64,000 nt of DNA from Hsuehochloa calcarea (GCA_036346395.1 CM070594.1:20493385-20557384), one strand, 5' to 3'. Shown: positions 24,666 to 36,330, numbered from the stretch's first letter. A program made the numbers and translations. The notes: generated by a model from the sequence alone, not told the origin.

Positions 24666-27041
24666 CTACCGCTCCATGGCCGTCAGATGATGTCGTGAGT
24701 CATACGATGAAGATATTCCAAAAATCATGTTGACCGTATGTTGAGATTCTTGGTACTCCATCTCCTCGTCGCCATCCTTGTCCTTTTTGGAGTTTGCTTC
24801 TCCTAATTCTTGTATTGAGGGAAGATGTCCTTTACCTGCATAGTAATCTTCTAATTTCTTTTGCCAAGCACGGCAGATGTGCAAATCATACCCTGCCTGT
24901 TGGTGAAGTGGGCACCACTTCTTATTCTTCTTATACCCATCGGTCGGAATTTTTGCCTGGCCTCGACCGGTATAATCTCTCTTACCTTTGGTAAACTTGT
25001 CTGGGACCGCTAGGACCTCCTTATCGTCCATCTTGCGGTGTTCCTTCTTCTTGAGAACCTTTTTATGCTTCTTTTCTGGCTTCTCCAAGCCAGGTTGAGG
25101 AGCTTTATCCTTTTGATCTATGGCTTCACTCCATTCAACCGCTTCACTAGCGGTGGTGTATTTATTAGCCATGTCGAAAAGTTCGACGGTTGTTCGTGGA
25201 GGATTCATGGCAATGTCCTCCGTAAACCACCGATTCCTCAAACCTACCTTGAAAGCTTGAATTACAGAAGACTCCGCAATCTCTGGTATTGAGTTACGAA
25301 CCTGGCTAAACCTCTTGATATATTGACGAAGAGTCTCTTTTGGGTTTTGCCGGATCTGATGGAGGTCATCCTCCTTTCCAGGGCGATCGTACGTACCCTG
25401 AAAATTTACAAACAAAAGATCGCAGAGTTGTTCCCAAATGCAGACTGATCCGGCCGGCTGGTTGAGCAACCAAGACCGGGCAGATCCCTCCAGTACCGTA
25501 GGTAAGTAGTTAGCCATCATATTTTCATCACCGCTAGTTGCTCTGATGGCGGTGGTATAAATATGGAGAAATTCTAACGGGTTCTGGGACCCATTGAACT
25601 TATCCATGTTGGCCGGTCAAAACATGTTAGGCCAACGCACAATCTGGAGCCCTGCGGAGAAGGCTCGGCAGTCTGTGATTGATTCATGACGCCTTCTTTG
25701 AAAAGGTGCCAGATTGCGATCGGTCGGATACCGGTTTCTCAGATTAGAATACCGGGGCTCCGGTGTTCTGATCTGATCATGGGCGTTAGGATGACGCCTT
25801 TGATCACCTGCTCGGCCCAAACGATGTCGTACATCATCGAGGCCAAACGAATTACTCTCTCGACGAGGGGAAGGTGTGGTTGTTTGGAATAACCTCCTTC
25901 CTTCATGACTCGTTGGTCGGAATCGTCGAGGAGGTCTTGGTATCGATCGATTTCCAACATAACCATGTCGCCCTCTGCTGAGGGAGGAACGTTGGGACGA
26001 AGTCATAGTTTGACTTTGTGATGTCCTATGTTCTCGGTATGCTTCGATACGTTGCACGGTTTGTTGAAGGATTTCCAATACCTGTCCCACCAACTAGACA
26101 GAATCTGGAGCTCCTGCTAGAGCAGGGTCAGTGTTATTTAAAATATTCTGAATACGCTGCAGGTTTTGTACCGTTACTGAAGGTCTCAGAGGATTCATCG
26201 AGGTTGTTGGCGTTCGTAGATCTGAACCTTCTCTTGACCTTGCGCCTAGCCTCATCCGACCCATCATCCTTGGTGGGGCAGAAAAAGGTGAATTAACTAA
26301 TTGACGTCCATCAGTTCTGTTGCCTCTGGTAATTTGTGCTTGATTGCTCGTGTCATTTCTATCAGTATGTGGTGGCGAGGCAATGTGTGCAGGACCGTAC
26401 ACGGCATTACGATCAGTATTTCCGAGCGCATTGACCTCGTGTTTCTAGTAGCGATCCTCCGAAGTGCTTCTACTGTAACCAGTGGAGATCTTTTCAGTGC
26501 TTCTACCAGAGACTTTCACGATGGAGACCGGTCGGAGATAAGCACCTCCTGAGGTCTTTGTGGCGAACTCAGCCTGACCCGGCGGATTACCGATCGTATG
26601 CTGAGCCTTATTGTTCCCACTCGGCCCATAACCGGTGAGGTTTTCATCAACATTGTTACCAGATGTCGGTTGGCTCCTGGAATTTTCAGAAGCCGTTGGT
26701 GAGTACCTATCAGCCATGATTGTATCGAGAATGTATTAATTCTCGGATTGCAAGGCTGAGGGTTCATCACCTTTTTCGCCGGTCGGAAGGACCGGACTTG
26801 GAGAGATTTTCGGATGCTCCGAGCTGGTCGGAGTGACCTGTCCCTCGAGAAGCACCACGTGTCGTAGTGATGCATCCTCATCCATCCGCTCGACTTCGCT
26901 GTCATCAGCGACCTGCGAACCGGCGGATGAGGAAGATGATGACGCCCAGTTCTCTTGCATGGCCTGAATGTAGGCTTCCATGTCGAGATTGGAGTAGTCA
27001 TCCTAATCGAACCAGTTCTTCTCGTCCCAAGTTCCTGCCAT
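24666..27041 (-). pseudogene. Element D gag
   Basis: Gag forms the particle that packages element RNA. The likely start is the ATG at 27039-27041 (MAGTWDEKNWF), broken by a TAG twelve codons in. The N-terminal half is low-complexity and Ser/Pro/Arg-rich, with further stops near 26735, 26445 and 26094. The conserved part (24666-25607) runs MDKFNGSQNPLEFLHIYTTA..., with SARSWLLNQP and FQGTYDRPG, then a Lys-rich region and a CPLHQQAGYDLHICRAW zinc-binding-like motif. These match plant gypsy gag of the retrotransposon-gag family. Confidence 0.8.
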
Positions 27042-27131
27042 AGTCACATGAACGATAAAAAAGGATGGGCGAGATTTGACTAGCGAAGAACTTCTTCAGG
27101 AGAATTGCGCCTTCTTCCTTGACGGCGCCGG

Positions 27132-27832
27132 TGTCGACGATCAAATCACTGAACTTACAAATAAATAAAAAAACAGAGGAAAAATGGCACGTATCTCCTG
27201 GAAAGGAATGGGGTTGCTCTTTATTGCTATGAACTGGCTATTACAAGGAGTGTCTGTAATCTGAACAAAGAAGCTAATCCTAGTAATACTGGAGCGTAAT
27301 GCCCGCTATGGTGTTGTAATCTAATCGAATGGTGGTCTTCTGAAGTGCCTTCCAATCAATCTCTCTTCCCATCCCCCCTCTCCACCTTCCGCGATCCTCC
27401 TTATGTAGTTGATGAAGCATTGGCAGTTATCACTTGGAGAGACGCCTATTGGGAAGTGATGTGTCTGGTCGGAGAGAGACGTTAGTTGACAATGTATCAA
27501 CTGCTGTGCGGTTATATATCAGTGAGTCATTTAACCGTACTCTAGTGTCTTAGAGTTATGTAACGTCGCGTGGTATGGAATATACAGCACATGTTCCATT
27601 CGTCACTCGGTAAAGGATATACCTGGACTCAGACCCAGATACTAGTTCAAAGCCTTATGAGCATTCGACTGGCCGGATACTAGGTTAGGAACCTTGTTCG
27701 ACCAGAGTATATATTATGTAACCTCTGGAATCCTTACGACGAGTGAGGTCGTTAGCCTTAGGAGTTACGACCATGAAGACAAATGGTCTTTTCTATGTAT
27801 TAAATAATATATAGAGGTTTCAATCCTCGTCA
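27132..27832 (-). repeat. 5' LTR of element D
   Basis: In element orientation the LTR starts TGACGAGGATTG and ends CGTCGACA. The bases after it, CCGGCGCCGTC, resemble the GGCGCCGTC-type primer-binding sites of Tat and Athila elements. Confidence 0.88.
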
Positions 27833-27837
27833 CCCGT

Positions 27838-30484
27838 GGATTCCAATCGCCGCCCACTATTTTGCACCCAACAACCTTGTCACCTCCGCCAGCCCCCACC
27901 CATGATAGCTACCCTATTCACGGTGCTTTATTCCCGCGCTGGCAGAGAGACCCGAAGCAAACCGTGAGTTTCTCGCGCTGCCACCGGCGTCTCACCATTT
28001 TTCTTACACGAACGTCTTAGCTATTTAAGCCCTAGCATGCGCACTATAATCCTTAGCTTGCCCACACTCCATTTCGTACAAACATGAGCTTCATTGTTCC
28101 TTGGTTTCATGGGAACGTTCAAATCGTTCTCGGTGCTGGTGAGCGCGCCTCCGCTCCATTGTTGCTGTGGTGAGCTTCCTCACCCACGATGTGCACATCA
28201 TCTTGATCCTCATGCATCACTAATTCCTCTTCTGTGCTTAATGCATCCTCGGAAGCCTTGTAGCTCTATTGCATTCGCCTTCGTCCTCAGCTCTGGCGTG
28301 CACTCCAGCTCTCCAATGTGTTCCGTCGATCTGGTGAGTTCAAACCCAAACTGGTCGAGTCATAAGGTGTTCTACACTCCATTGATGCTAACTCCTCATT
28401 CAATGCAGGCAATATCACCCAAAATCCTAGCTTCACTCTCATTTTCCTCATTCATGGCCACCGCCACCATTTCTATTCTTCTTTGAAACCCATTAAGCCT
28501 CGGGCCGATTCCCTGCGTTTACACCATCCTCAGCATCTTAATAACCTAACACGGTACTTCTTGTAGCACCTCTGTTGCTGTGGTGAGCTGCCATCGTGGA
28601 CCTCCTCTGCGTCGCTGTTGCTCATCGTCGACAAGCTGTTCCAGAGCCTCCCCGACCTCATCTTATGCAATCTCGTGGTCGTGGTGAGCCAATGATTATC
28701 ATGCGTGCATCAATTTGCTAAGAGCGAGTCCCTAGTGTGACTCCCCCTTAGTCACTCATGGCGCCACCGTCGGCATGCCTCCGATGACCCTAGGTCCTGT
28801 CGTGGGACCCAGTAGCATCGTCTAGACTCACTGATTCCAGTGTGATATGCCTTTAGCCCAGGGAATGCCTCCTACGTGAAATGCATAACGGACCCGAGAG
28901 GCTCCACCTCTCATCTCCGTCGCGCTGCCGATTTCCTCCACCTCTTCAGCCACTTTTACGGTTTTACCTCCCCTGGCATCGCATGGACCCCCTTTACCTA
29001 TTTCCAAGCTCACTCGAGCTCTTCCACATGTGCCTCGCCGTCGGCGAGCTCCTCCCCCTCTCAACCATGCACGTGCCCAACTCCTCCTTTCCTCTATCTC
29101 TCTGCTAGTGGGACCCACGTGGTTAAACATTAATTATCACTTAATGATAGTAGTTAAATGTACTAAGTCAATGACAAGTGGGGCCGACTGAAAAGGTAAT
29201 AAAAAAATCTAATTTGAAATGTGTTTACTAAATAAGTCACTGACATGTGGGGCCACACACTATTCTTGGTTTTAAAACAGTTTTAACACCCGAGTGACAG
29301 ACATGTGGGCCCAACCATCAGTTAATTAAAATAAGAAAAAGGTTTAATCATTAGTTAATAAACAATGAGTCTATGACATGTGGGACGCTTTTGGTTTATA
29401 AATAAAATCAATAAAACAAAAATATGAGTCACTGATAAGTAAGTCCCACATATAAGTAAATAAAAATCCAGAAAAATAGGAAAATCCGCTTTCGGTTAGC
29501 GGAGAATACGCTTTCTCTGCTGTAAAGGTAAACTTCATAAAATACGCTTTCGATGTTAGCACTTTTCTAATTTATGAAATTTTCAAACCGAAACAAATTA
29601 AAACGTTAATAACTTTTGCATAAAAACTCCAAATTGAATGAATCTTTTTTATAAATTCATCTATCATAATTCTATACCTGATTATGCAAAAAATATTTGG
29701 ATTTTGTTGCTGCTGAAATTATTTTTGCTATATTTAATTTGCTTCGGCTCTTTTGATTGGACATCGATTATCTGAATGACTTTTACAACGATCTTCCATC
29801 CTCGTATTTAGAGCAACCAAAGAAATGAAAGCACCTTATTTGACTATGTTGATACTACTATTTTAAATATTGTACTCCTTTTTTGCAAAATCTATTATGT
29901 ATGCGTGTATGTTTGATGAAAACTGCTAAGTTCATGGTTAACAGTAGTCGTAATCCCACTCGATGCATGAACCTCCTTGAAATATTAGGTTATGATATAT
30001 ACAATAAATGATGTCAATTTGGGGAATTTTGAGTGAGAGAATTGTACAGTTGCTTAGTTAAGCTATAGTCTTTACTAAAATTCGCTAAAAGGATGACATG
30101 ATGAACATGAAATTATGAGTTTTTGAAATGATCGTTCAGAGGGGTTTACCTCTATTATTTTGTTTGAAAATAAAAATAAAAAATATAGTTTGCACCACGG
30201 GTGAGTTATATTATATTATGAGAAGTGTGAAAGGTGTATCTCACAAGTACATAAGATCCACACCCGGGTCAATTAAGGATCAAACGCCAGCAGGCCCTAT
30301 CTAAGCCTAAGCGTACAACCACATGTGTCGGTATGGGACGATATTAGCTAATTAAGTTATAAAAAACTAGCCTTGAATGTTGGTTGGCCATAGTACTGCG
30401 AGCATGTGTGATTGCTCGAAGGGGCTCCCTTCACCGAGGCGTTGAAAACAAAGCCTTTTGACATAACGGTGAATGCCTCACTAA
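27838..30484 (+). mobile_element. LTR E, right part (putative, truncated)
   Basis: After the target duplication of element D the GC-rich sequence resumes, with a TATTTAAGC promoter-like site at about 28021. It continues through copies of GACATGTGGGGCC-like phrases (29160-29470), and near 30200-30350 holds a segment resembling the middle of LTRs B and C (CACATGTGTCGGTATGGG). It stops at 30484 where element B begins, with no recognisable 3' end. The open frames at 28094-28486 and 28828-29133 lie in this GC-rich non-coding sequence and are not called as genes. Confidence 0.4.
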
Positions 30485-33425
30485 TGTAACATTCTAAAAA
30501 AAATTCAATCAAACATTCGGATTTTGGTTTTCCTAATTCCAAATCAAAATTTTGATTTTTGAACTTACCTAGGCTTCGGGCCCATTCGGCCCGGTCTTCC
30601 CCAGCCCGACCCGCTCCCGTGCCTCCTCGTTCCCCTCCCTGGGCCCGCCGGTGCGCCCGCGTTGAGGCTGGCGCGGCGTCGCCCGTTTTCCCGTGAGTCT
30701 TATCTGGTCTTCTGCTACCACGCCACTCCGATGTCCCATCCCCTCTTCTCCGCTCCCGCCTGGCAGCGCCGCCCGCATCTCCGCGTGCTCTCGCCCGGTC
30801 CTCCGCTGCCGCGTCGCACAAACGTCCCGTTGCCCCCTCCGCCATTTCTCTCTCCCCGCGGCTAATTGAGCCAGCCCCGCCCCCATTTCTTTTCTCCCCC
30901 GCCTCGCCTCTCTCTTCATCTCCCTCCCCAAGCTGAAGCCCTCCCTCTGCCCACCTCCTCTTCCTTGGAGCCGTCGCCGTCGCCTCCACCCCTCGTCCAC
31001 CTCCGGCTCCTCCTTCGCTCCGGCGCCAACCAAGCCGCCCGCTCCCTCCTCTCGCATCGCCGCCCGCCGTGGGCTCTCCCTCCCCCTCCCATATCTCGCT
31101 CCCCCTTCCCCGCTTTCTCTCCCCCGCCCCCTCGTTTCCTCTGCATGGCGGAGGAGACGAGGCGACGCGTTCGGCGAACGCGTCGCCCTCTTAACCCGCG
31201 CCACCTGTGACGCTGATGGGTGGGCCCATCCACGGTGCCCCTGTGCGGCTGACAGGTGGGGCCCACATGTCACTTTGCGGTGGACCCGAGCGCCCGTGCG
31301 CGGACTCGGTCCACGCACTGTTCCGTGCACTGGGGGCCATGTGTCGGCGTGTGGTTTTTCTGGCTTTTCTGATTTTCTGCTTAACTAAAAATTCTTTATA
31401 AAGTTTCAAAAATCCATATCTTTTTCATTATAACTCCAAAAATTATGAAACTTGTGCCGAAAATTTGTAATTTCAAAACCTACATCTTGGTACTGGTTTG
31501 GTTAATTTTGAGAGTTCATTTATTGTGGAATTAGTACTTATTTATTTTGTTTGCTTGTCTTTTCATTTCTGGTTCGATCGTCCGAGTAGAATTCGAAGAA
31601 GCCGAAGGTTTCCACTTCGACCAAGCTCAAGACTTCCAAGACCCCCTAGCCTTTGACCCATGCGAGTCAACACTTTGACCATGTTGAACCTACATTTTAT
31701 GCAAATTATGTTCTTTTTAAATAGCAAACTACATGCTTTAATTTTTATGCCAATGTATGTTAAATGGTCCTAAGGTAGTTAAATGCCAACTTGATTATTA
31801 AGTAATTATTATACCTTGTCCTTGATAATTGAATTCTCTGATCCTTATCACCCTAGTAGTTATATGGTAACCTACTAGTTATAGTCTGTACTCAGCGCCA
31901 TACTAGCCTTGCCTAAGTACCGGGGTATTAACCACCCCAATCATCATCCTTCAAACTTAAAGATTGTTTTGGGCAGTCATTGGGGTAAATGACTGAAATG
32001 GCTAAGTTAATTTATTTTACTCTTCTCAAAACCCTAAAAACTTGTTAATACCTCATATGGGTGGATGCTATGTTGGAGGGTATGTGGTTGGGTACTAATG
32101 CAGCCCAGGATATGTTTGTATGTGTTTGGTATGTGGTACGAACCGCCTAGATAACTTTAAGGATTTAATCATGTGATAACCTCCTATTATAAAATAGTAC
32201 AACCACAAGTCTATAATGGTGTCGACCTGGCCAAATAATTTGTATCCGTCAATACGAGTTGCACCAGGTAGATGACTCGCGATGCCGTAAGCCTTCGTGG
32301 CGAAGGGTCGGAGTGCACGACGAAGGCCGTTTGATGGCGCAAGGGGGGTCTAGGGCAAGAGTTGATGCGGGTGTGAGAGCGTAACTCACCTCAGGTGAAA
32401 CCTCAGCGGGTGTAACAAGTACTGAGGGATGCATTGTAAAGACCTTGTGGTAATCCCCCCTTGATTCACATGTCCAAGGAAACGTGTGATTATATCGAGC
32501 CGATTATCTCTTGTGGGTAAAGTGTACAGTCTCTGCAGGGAAATCAACTGTTCGAACAGCCGTGCCCATGGTCACGGGCGGACATGGGAAATTACAAGAG
32601 TTAGTTCTATTTCAAAAATCTTTGTGGGTGGGTTGAAAGATGTGGCAGGCTCATCTAGCCCGTGTGTTGGACTTTTCCTGGGTAGTCTTACCCAGTGATG
32701 ATAATAGGTGAATGTAACCATCAATAAAAAAATAAGCATGAGGTGGAGGTAACCTCCCCTGATATTAATATTGCACAATTATTCTCTTTTAAGAAATCAT
32801 GATTTAGTCAAAATGCTAAGTGATAGGACTTTCTATTATGTGTATTTATAAAGGTTGATCAAATAAAAGAACCCGAGCCATCCTTGTTTAGCCTTGCATA
32901 ATTATTATTGTATCTATTGTGTTGGCTCGCGAGCACGATAGTTGTGCTCACCCTCGCTCTTTCCCCAAACCTCCAGATTCCGCTGATCAGGACGACTACG
33001 CCTACTACGAGGACCAAGGATTTGACGATCAAGGCCAAGGCGAGGAGTAGTTAGTTTCGTAGGCTAGGGCTCGCAACAGTGTAGCTGGCTCCGCTGGTAC
33101 TTGCGTACAACCAATATTCTCCAAGTCCTTGGTTAATATCTGTTGTACACAAAGCACCACAGTCGCTTGTCTATGGGGAGTCATGTTGCCCCTTTTGCTT
33201 CTGCGTTTGTTTCTGTAATGAACTTATTTGGCATGACCGGCCCCTTATGTAAACTCGACCCGACGCGGTTTATTTAACTCTGATGGTTGTACTATTATGT
33301 TTGGTTCGGTCTTCGACATGTATAAAATGATACAGCGATGTACACTGTGAGGGCTACCTACTGATCTAGGGAGTAGCGTAGGATTTTCATAGAGGATTCT
33401 GGATTAAGGAAATCCGGGTCCGACA
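30485..33425 (+). repeat. 5' LTR of element B
   Basis: The LTR starts TGTAACATTCTAAAA and ends GGGTCCGACA, 2941 bases. It shares a family with LTR A (1-420 and 4824-6154). A CG-rich block at 30580-31330 holds open frames of up to 253 codons on the minus strand; their composition is low complexity and they are not called as genes. Confidence 0.8.
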
Positions 33426-33429
33426 GAGC

Positions 33430-33441
33430 TGGTATCAGAGC
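33430..33441 (+). other. Primer-binding site of element B
   Basis: TGGTATCAGAGC, complementary to the 3' end of plant initiator methionine tRNA, lies four bases after the LTR end. Confidence 0.9.
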
Positions 33442-33624
33442 ATACGACTGTAGGACTCTTAGCTAGACTGGTCGAGCCTAAGGACTTGAGTCTTATTTTA
33501 AAAATTAAGAAAAACTTTGGCAAAATATAGCGTATTTATTGCTTTGGCTCACCACTCTTAGTTCCACACTTACCTCTACTTTCATTATGTTTTACTGACC
33601 CCCTCTTTTGAATCAAAATTGTAG

Positions 33625-34160
33625 ATGGCTGCACCATCATCCGAGGGCCCGCAGGACTTCTTCTCTCACGGGGAAGATGCTGGGCAGTTTGTGGATATTC
33701 TCCGCCAACTGATGCAGTACCTGGGGTACTATCGCCCGCCGATCTTTAGGGGTCGGATGACTCAGATCTTGGACAGGGAGTCCTGGAGCATGGAGGTTTT
33801 CCTCTATGCTAGGGAGGGTGAGTTCGAGGCTCACACCTTCAGGGCCCCGGCACCTCGGAGTAGCTGTTCTGACGCAGTTCAGGACGCCTTGCGCTTCGCC
33901 TGCTCCCACCTTTACTAGATTCACGGGAACCTGCTGCTGAGCTCGCCTTTCCGCCACCATCCATACCTCCCGATGGAGAGCGCTACCCGGAGGTCTTCGA
34001 CGCTCGGGATGACGATCCCCGTTGGACGCACCAGGTGCAGCTAACACAGGCGATGTTAGCTACCATCAATGCCGCAGTGGATGAAGTCGCTCAACTCGGA
34101 TGCTCCTCACCTCCAGCTATGAGCACCCGACACCCTCCGCAACAACCTGTTTGGGGAGAG
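33625..34160 (+). pseudogene. Pre-gag reading frame of element B, unknown function
   Basis: An ATG preceded by AAAATTGTAG opens a frame of 97 codons (MAAPSSEGPQDFFSHG...). The product continues after a frame change at about 33918, with DARDDDPRWTHQVQLTQAM near 34000-34055. The same layout is found at 43432-44010 in element C, with W-x-(M/V)-E-V-(F/I)-L-Y and WTHQVQL / LTHQVDL as matching points. Conservation between two distinct elements suggests a real protein that is not gag. I do not recognise the family. Confidence 0.5.
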
Positions 34161-34843
34161 TGAAGCTCACCGCGAGACGAGGCGCGAGAGGGATGCCGCC
34201 GTCGCGGAATTGGCCCAGATCACCGCAACGACAACAGGCTCTACCCCAGCACCTCCCCCGTAGCCAGATGCCGCCTCCAGCAGCTGGGCGCCCGTTCGCC
34301 CAATCCGCCCCAGAGGAGCCCGCACGAGGATGACGCGGCGCAGCGGTGCGCGCCTTGATCATTGCTCGTCCTTGACCCAGAAGGACCCAGTCGCCGGCAC
34401 AACCTCAGCCACTCCTGCTCCTGCTCCCGGTCGCCCGATATCGGCGACTACGCTCCGCTCGGCCGCCGAAGTCGCTCCGTTCCGCTCCCGAGCATCAGCG
34501 CCGCTAGCAGTGACCAGTTTCTGATGGAGGAGTAGTCAGGATTAGTTTTAGGGTAGCTTGTAGTGCTTGCCAGGTAGTCTTTTGGGTTGCAAGCACTTTT
34601 TTCTGTTTTCCCCTTTAGTAGGCGTTGTGTTTGTATCCATTGTCATGGCTTAGCATAGCCTATATGGTATGTTCTAGGAGTCATGTAGCACTTAATCCGC
34701 GCATTATTAATGTAACGTAGCTGTTTAAGGCTTTGTGTGGCTATTGTTGTTTTTCTCGTTTGGTTTCTGGTTTTCTGTGTGCCTTAGAGGGCTAGTGAAC
34801 CCTCATATATCTCCTCTTGGCCTAACCTAGGTTTTTCTCTCAG

Positions 34844-35032
34844 ATGGCACCCAGGAGAACCGCTGCCCCAATCCGTGGTGCCTTTGCAGTAGGCCGAGGA
34901 AGAGGCTGTGGCCGTGGCCAGTGCCAAGCGCCAGAGGAAGAGGCCTCCCCCACCGCCAGCCAACCCGACCATGGCGCAGGTTGTTCAGAGTACGAGGATG
35001 AACCAGTTCCGAACAACGACAGGTCTTTGTAG
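34844..35032 (+). pseudogene. Truncated gag start of element B
   Basis: An ATG after a splice-like CTCTCAG opens MAPRRTAAPIRGAFAVGRGR, an Arg/Gly-rich N-terminus typical of this type of gypsy gag. It stops after 62 codons where sequence passes into 3' LTR-like DNA. Protease, RT and integrase are absent. Confidence 0.55.
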
Positions 35033-35039
35033 AGCTTAG

Positions 35040-35306
35040 TTATTGTCGATTGCCTGTGGGATTGGATGGGGCATATCGCTGGACCATTTTGATTTATTTA
35101 CTATGCTTTCCGCTGCATTCTATTGATACTGAAGATTTATTTGGCCGATCGGTACGGTCCTTGTGATGTAAACTCTGTAATTGTCTAAGTTATGTACCAT
35201 ACTTGTTTCATTTTGTATGTATAAATGTATGGATATGATTATCAAAATTGTGGATGTGTGTACTAGCCACTGATTATGGAACTAGTACGGTACTCGGGAT
35301 CCGACA
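35040..35306 (+). repeat. Remnant of the 3' LTR end of element B
   Basis: The segment has the layout of the last part of LTRs A, B and C (ATTGCCTGTGGGA, TTTCCGCTGCATTCT, then CGGGATCCGACA), but is much diverged from the element's own 5' LTR. It may come from a related element through recombination. Confidence 0.5.
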
Positions 35307-35625
35307 ACTTTATTTTCCCAGAGAACGTATTTATGTTATATCTTGTCATGCATAGTTAACATGATTGATATCAGCTGCATGATGGCATGCACACCTTGTT
35401 AGCTTCGACGTTTGATATTCACCTTATGATCATATCAAAGATCAGCCATAGTAATAAACTAACATTCGAATTCTCAAAAGATTCAAGTTGCAACAAAAAC
35501 CCATTAGATGGAAGAACCAATAAAAGAGAGAGGGGCGCATGGATGCATTATCGCTAATGACAGTCTGTTATGACTAATGCAACAGGCAAAACAAGGATAA
35601 GTCATATCCATGCATAGCATCTAAC

Positions 35626-36330
35626 CTTGCACCAGGAGAAAAGCTGGTGACGATCATGGCCAAAATAGCTCGAGCTGCTTCCAAATCCTACCATCTCTAC
35701 CCCTTCGAGGTTTACCAGCCCTGTTCTCCCTTCGCTCTCCTTTTCCAAAATACCAACATAACGCCCTCTCACCATCTTCACCTCCCTCCCCACCACCACA
35801 TCCAGCCCTACATACTCCTTCAGGAACGATTCTACCATAACCCTGGGGATCTCCCTACTCACCCCCACCACCTTGTTCGCTCTTCTCGCCACCTCAAGCC
35901 CTTCCATCCCCACATCCTCTAGGAAATGCTTCGGCAATGTCGCCCTCGCAACCCTAGCCACCTTGTCCTCCCTTAACCCCAAGAAGCACACCATGGTCAT
36001 GACCACTGATTGCACTTCTTGTGTCAAGCAACACAGCAGAGGGTAGATGCATAGCAGGACGAGGCCTCTAAGGAAACTACCTGCCTCTATGGCAACAAGC
36101 ATGAAGTAAGGGAAGGCAGATGGAGACCTTAGGAGCCCTCCTTCAACATCTAGGATTAGAGTTTGGCTCCGAAGGTGATCATCGTGTTGGCTCCTTTGGA
36201 TGATCTTAGGATAGGTAGGCGTTCCACTCGAGCTTCGCCGGGGATGGTTTTGGCCTGGTGGATTCCCTACCCTCCGGCGAACAAAGTGGTAGAAGGCAAG
36301 GAAGGATTTGGAGAAGGGATTTGATGCCAT
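35626..36330 (-). CDS. Glycerol-3-phosphate acyltransferase, exon 1 (HAD-like N-terminal domain)
   Basis: This exon codes residues 1-235, ending at a consensus donor (AAG|GTTAGA) and joining exon 2 in phase 0. The start MASNPFSKSF at 36330 is preferred over the in-frame ATG at 36438 because a TATA box lies at 36428-36435. The domain is the HAD-like half of plant GPATs: motif I reads DVEGG at 61-65, followed by SAFPYFMLVA (71-80) and a membrane span (about 85-103). Family members with phosphatase activity have D-x-D here. Glu at the second Asp suggests the phosphatase half is inactive, as in the GPAT1-3-like clade. Orthology to anther-expressed genes such as OsGPAT3/ZmMs33 is possible but not shown. 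Confidence 0.92.

Larger units (their letters stand above)
17129..27832 (-). mobile_element. Complete Tat-lineage Ty3/gypsy element D, minus orientation
   Basis: The element has two LTRs of about 700 bases (17129-17827 and 27132-27832), both reading TGTCGACGATC...TCA on the plus strand. The flanking pentamers CCCGC (17124-17128) and CCCGT (27833-27837) match at four of five bases, fitting a duplicated target. On the minus strand come gag, protease, reverse transcriptase, RNase H, a second RNase H-like domain and integrase. An antisense gene lies between integrase and the 3' LTR. The second RNase H and the antisense gene indicate the Tat/Retand lineage. By eye the LTRs differ at several percent of sites, so the insertion is not very recent. 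Many stops disable the polyprotein. Confidence 0.88.
30485..35306 (+). mobile_element. Deleted Ty3/gypsy element B
   Basis: The 5' LTR (30485-33425), a primer-binding site (33430-33441), a pre-gag reading frame (from 33625) and the gag start (34844) are present. Sequence then passes directly into an LTR-like 3' end finishing GGGATCCGACA at 35306. All of pol and most of the 3' LTR are missing. The pentamers ACTAA before and ACTTT after match at three of five bases, too weak to prove a target duplication. It lies within the GPAT intron, 320 bases from exon 1, in opposite orientation to the gene. Confidence 0.75.
12746..35625 (-). other. 22.9-kb intron of the GPAT gene
   Basis: The intron has a GT donor (AAG|GTTAGA, exon ending at 35626) and an AG acceptor (ATTTGCAG|GAG, exon starting at 12745), and is phase 0. 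Its length comes from transposons: a CACTA fragment (13.4-16.0 kb), LTR E (16612-17128 and 27838-30484), Tat element D (17129-27832) and element B (30485-35306). What looks like original intron is 12746-13420 and 35307-35625. Element D lies in the same direction as the gene, so its LTRs could supply sense promoter or polyadenylation signals. B and E run antisense. In related plant genes this intron is normally short; that comparison is from general knowledge. Confidence 0.85.

Noticed and set aside
28094..29133. Possible short genes (130 and 100 codons) with GT-rich exon-like junctions
   Set aside because: They lie in GC-rich LTR-like DNA, with Ser/Pro/Cys-rich products and no recognised domain.
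30357..31330. Long minus-strand open frames (210 and 253 codons) with Arg/Gly/Ala-rich products
   Set aside because: They lie in the GC-rich part of the element B LTR. Low-complexity, stop-poor sequence explains them, and no domain is recognisable.
30480..35311. ACTAA / ACTTT as a target duplication for element B
   Set aside because: Only three of five bases match, and the right LTR remnant is of doubtful origin.
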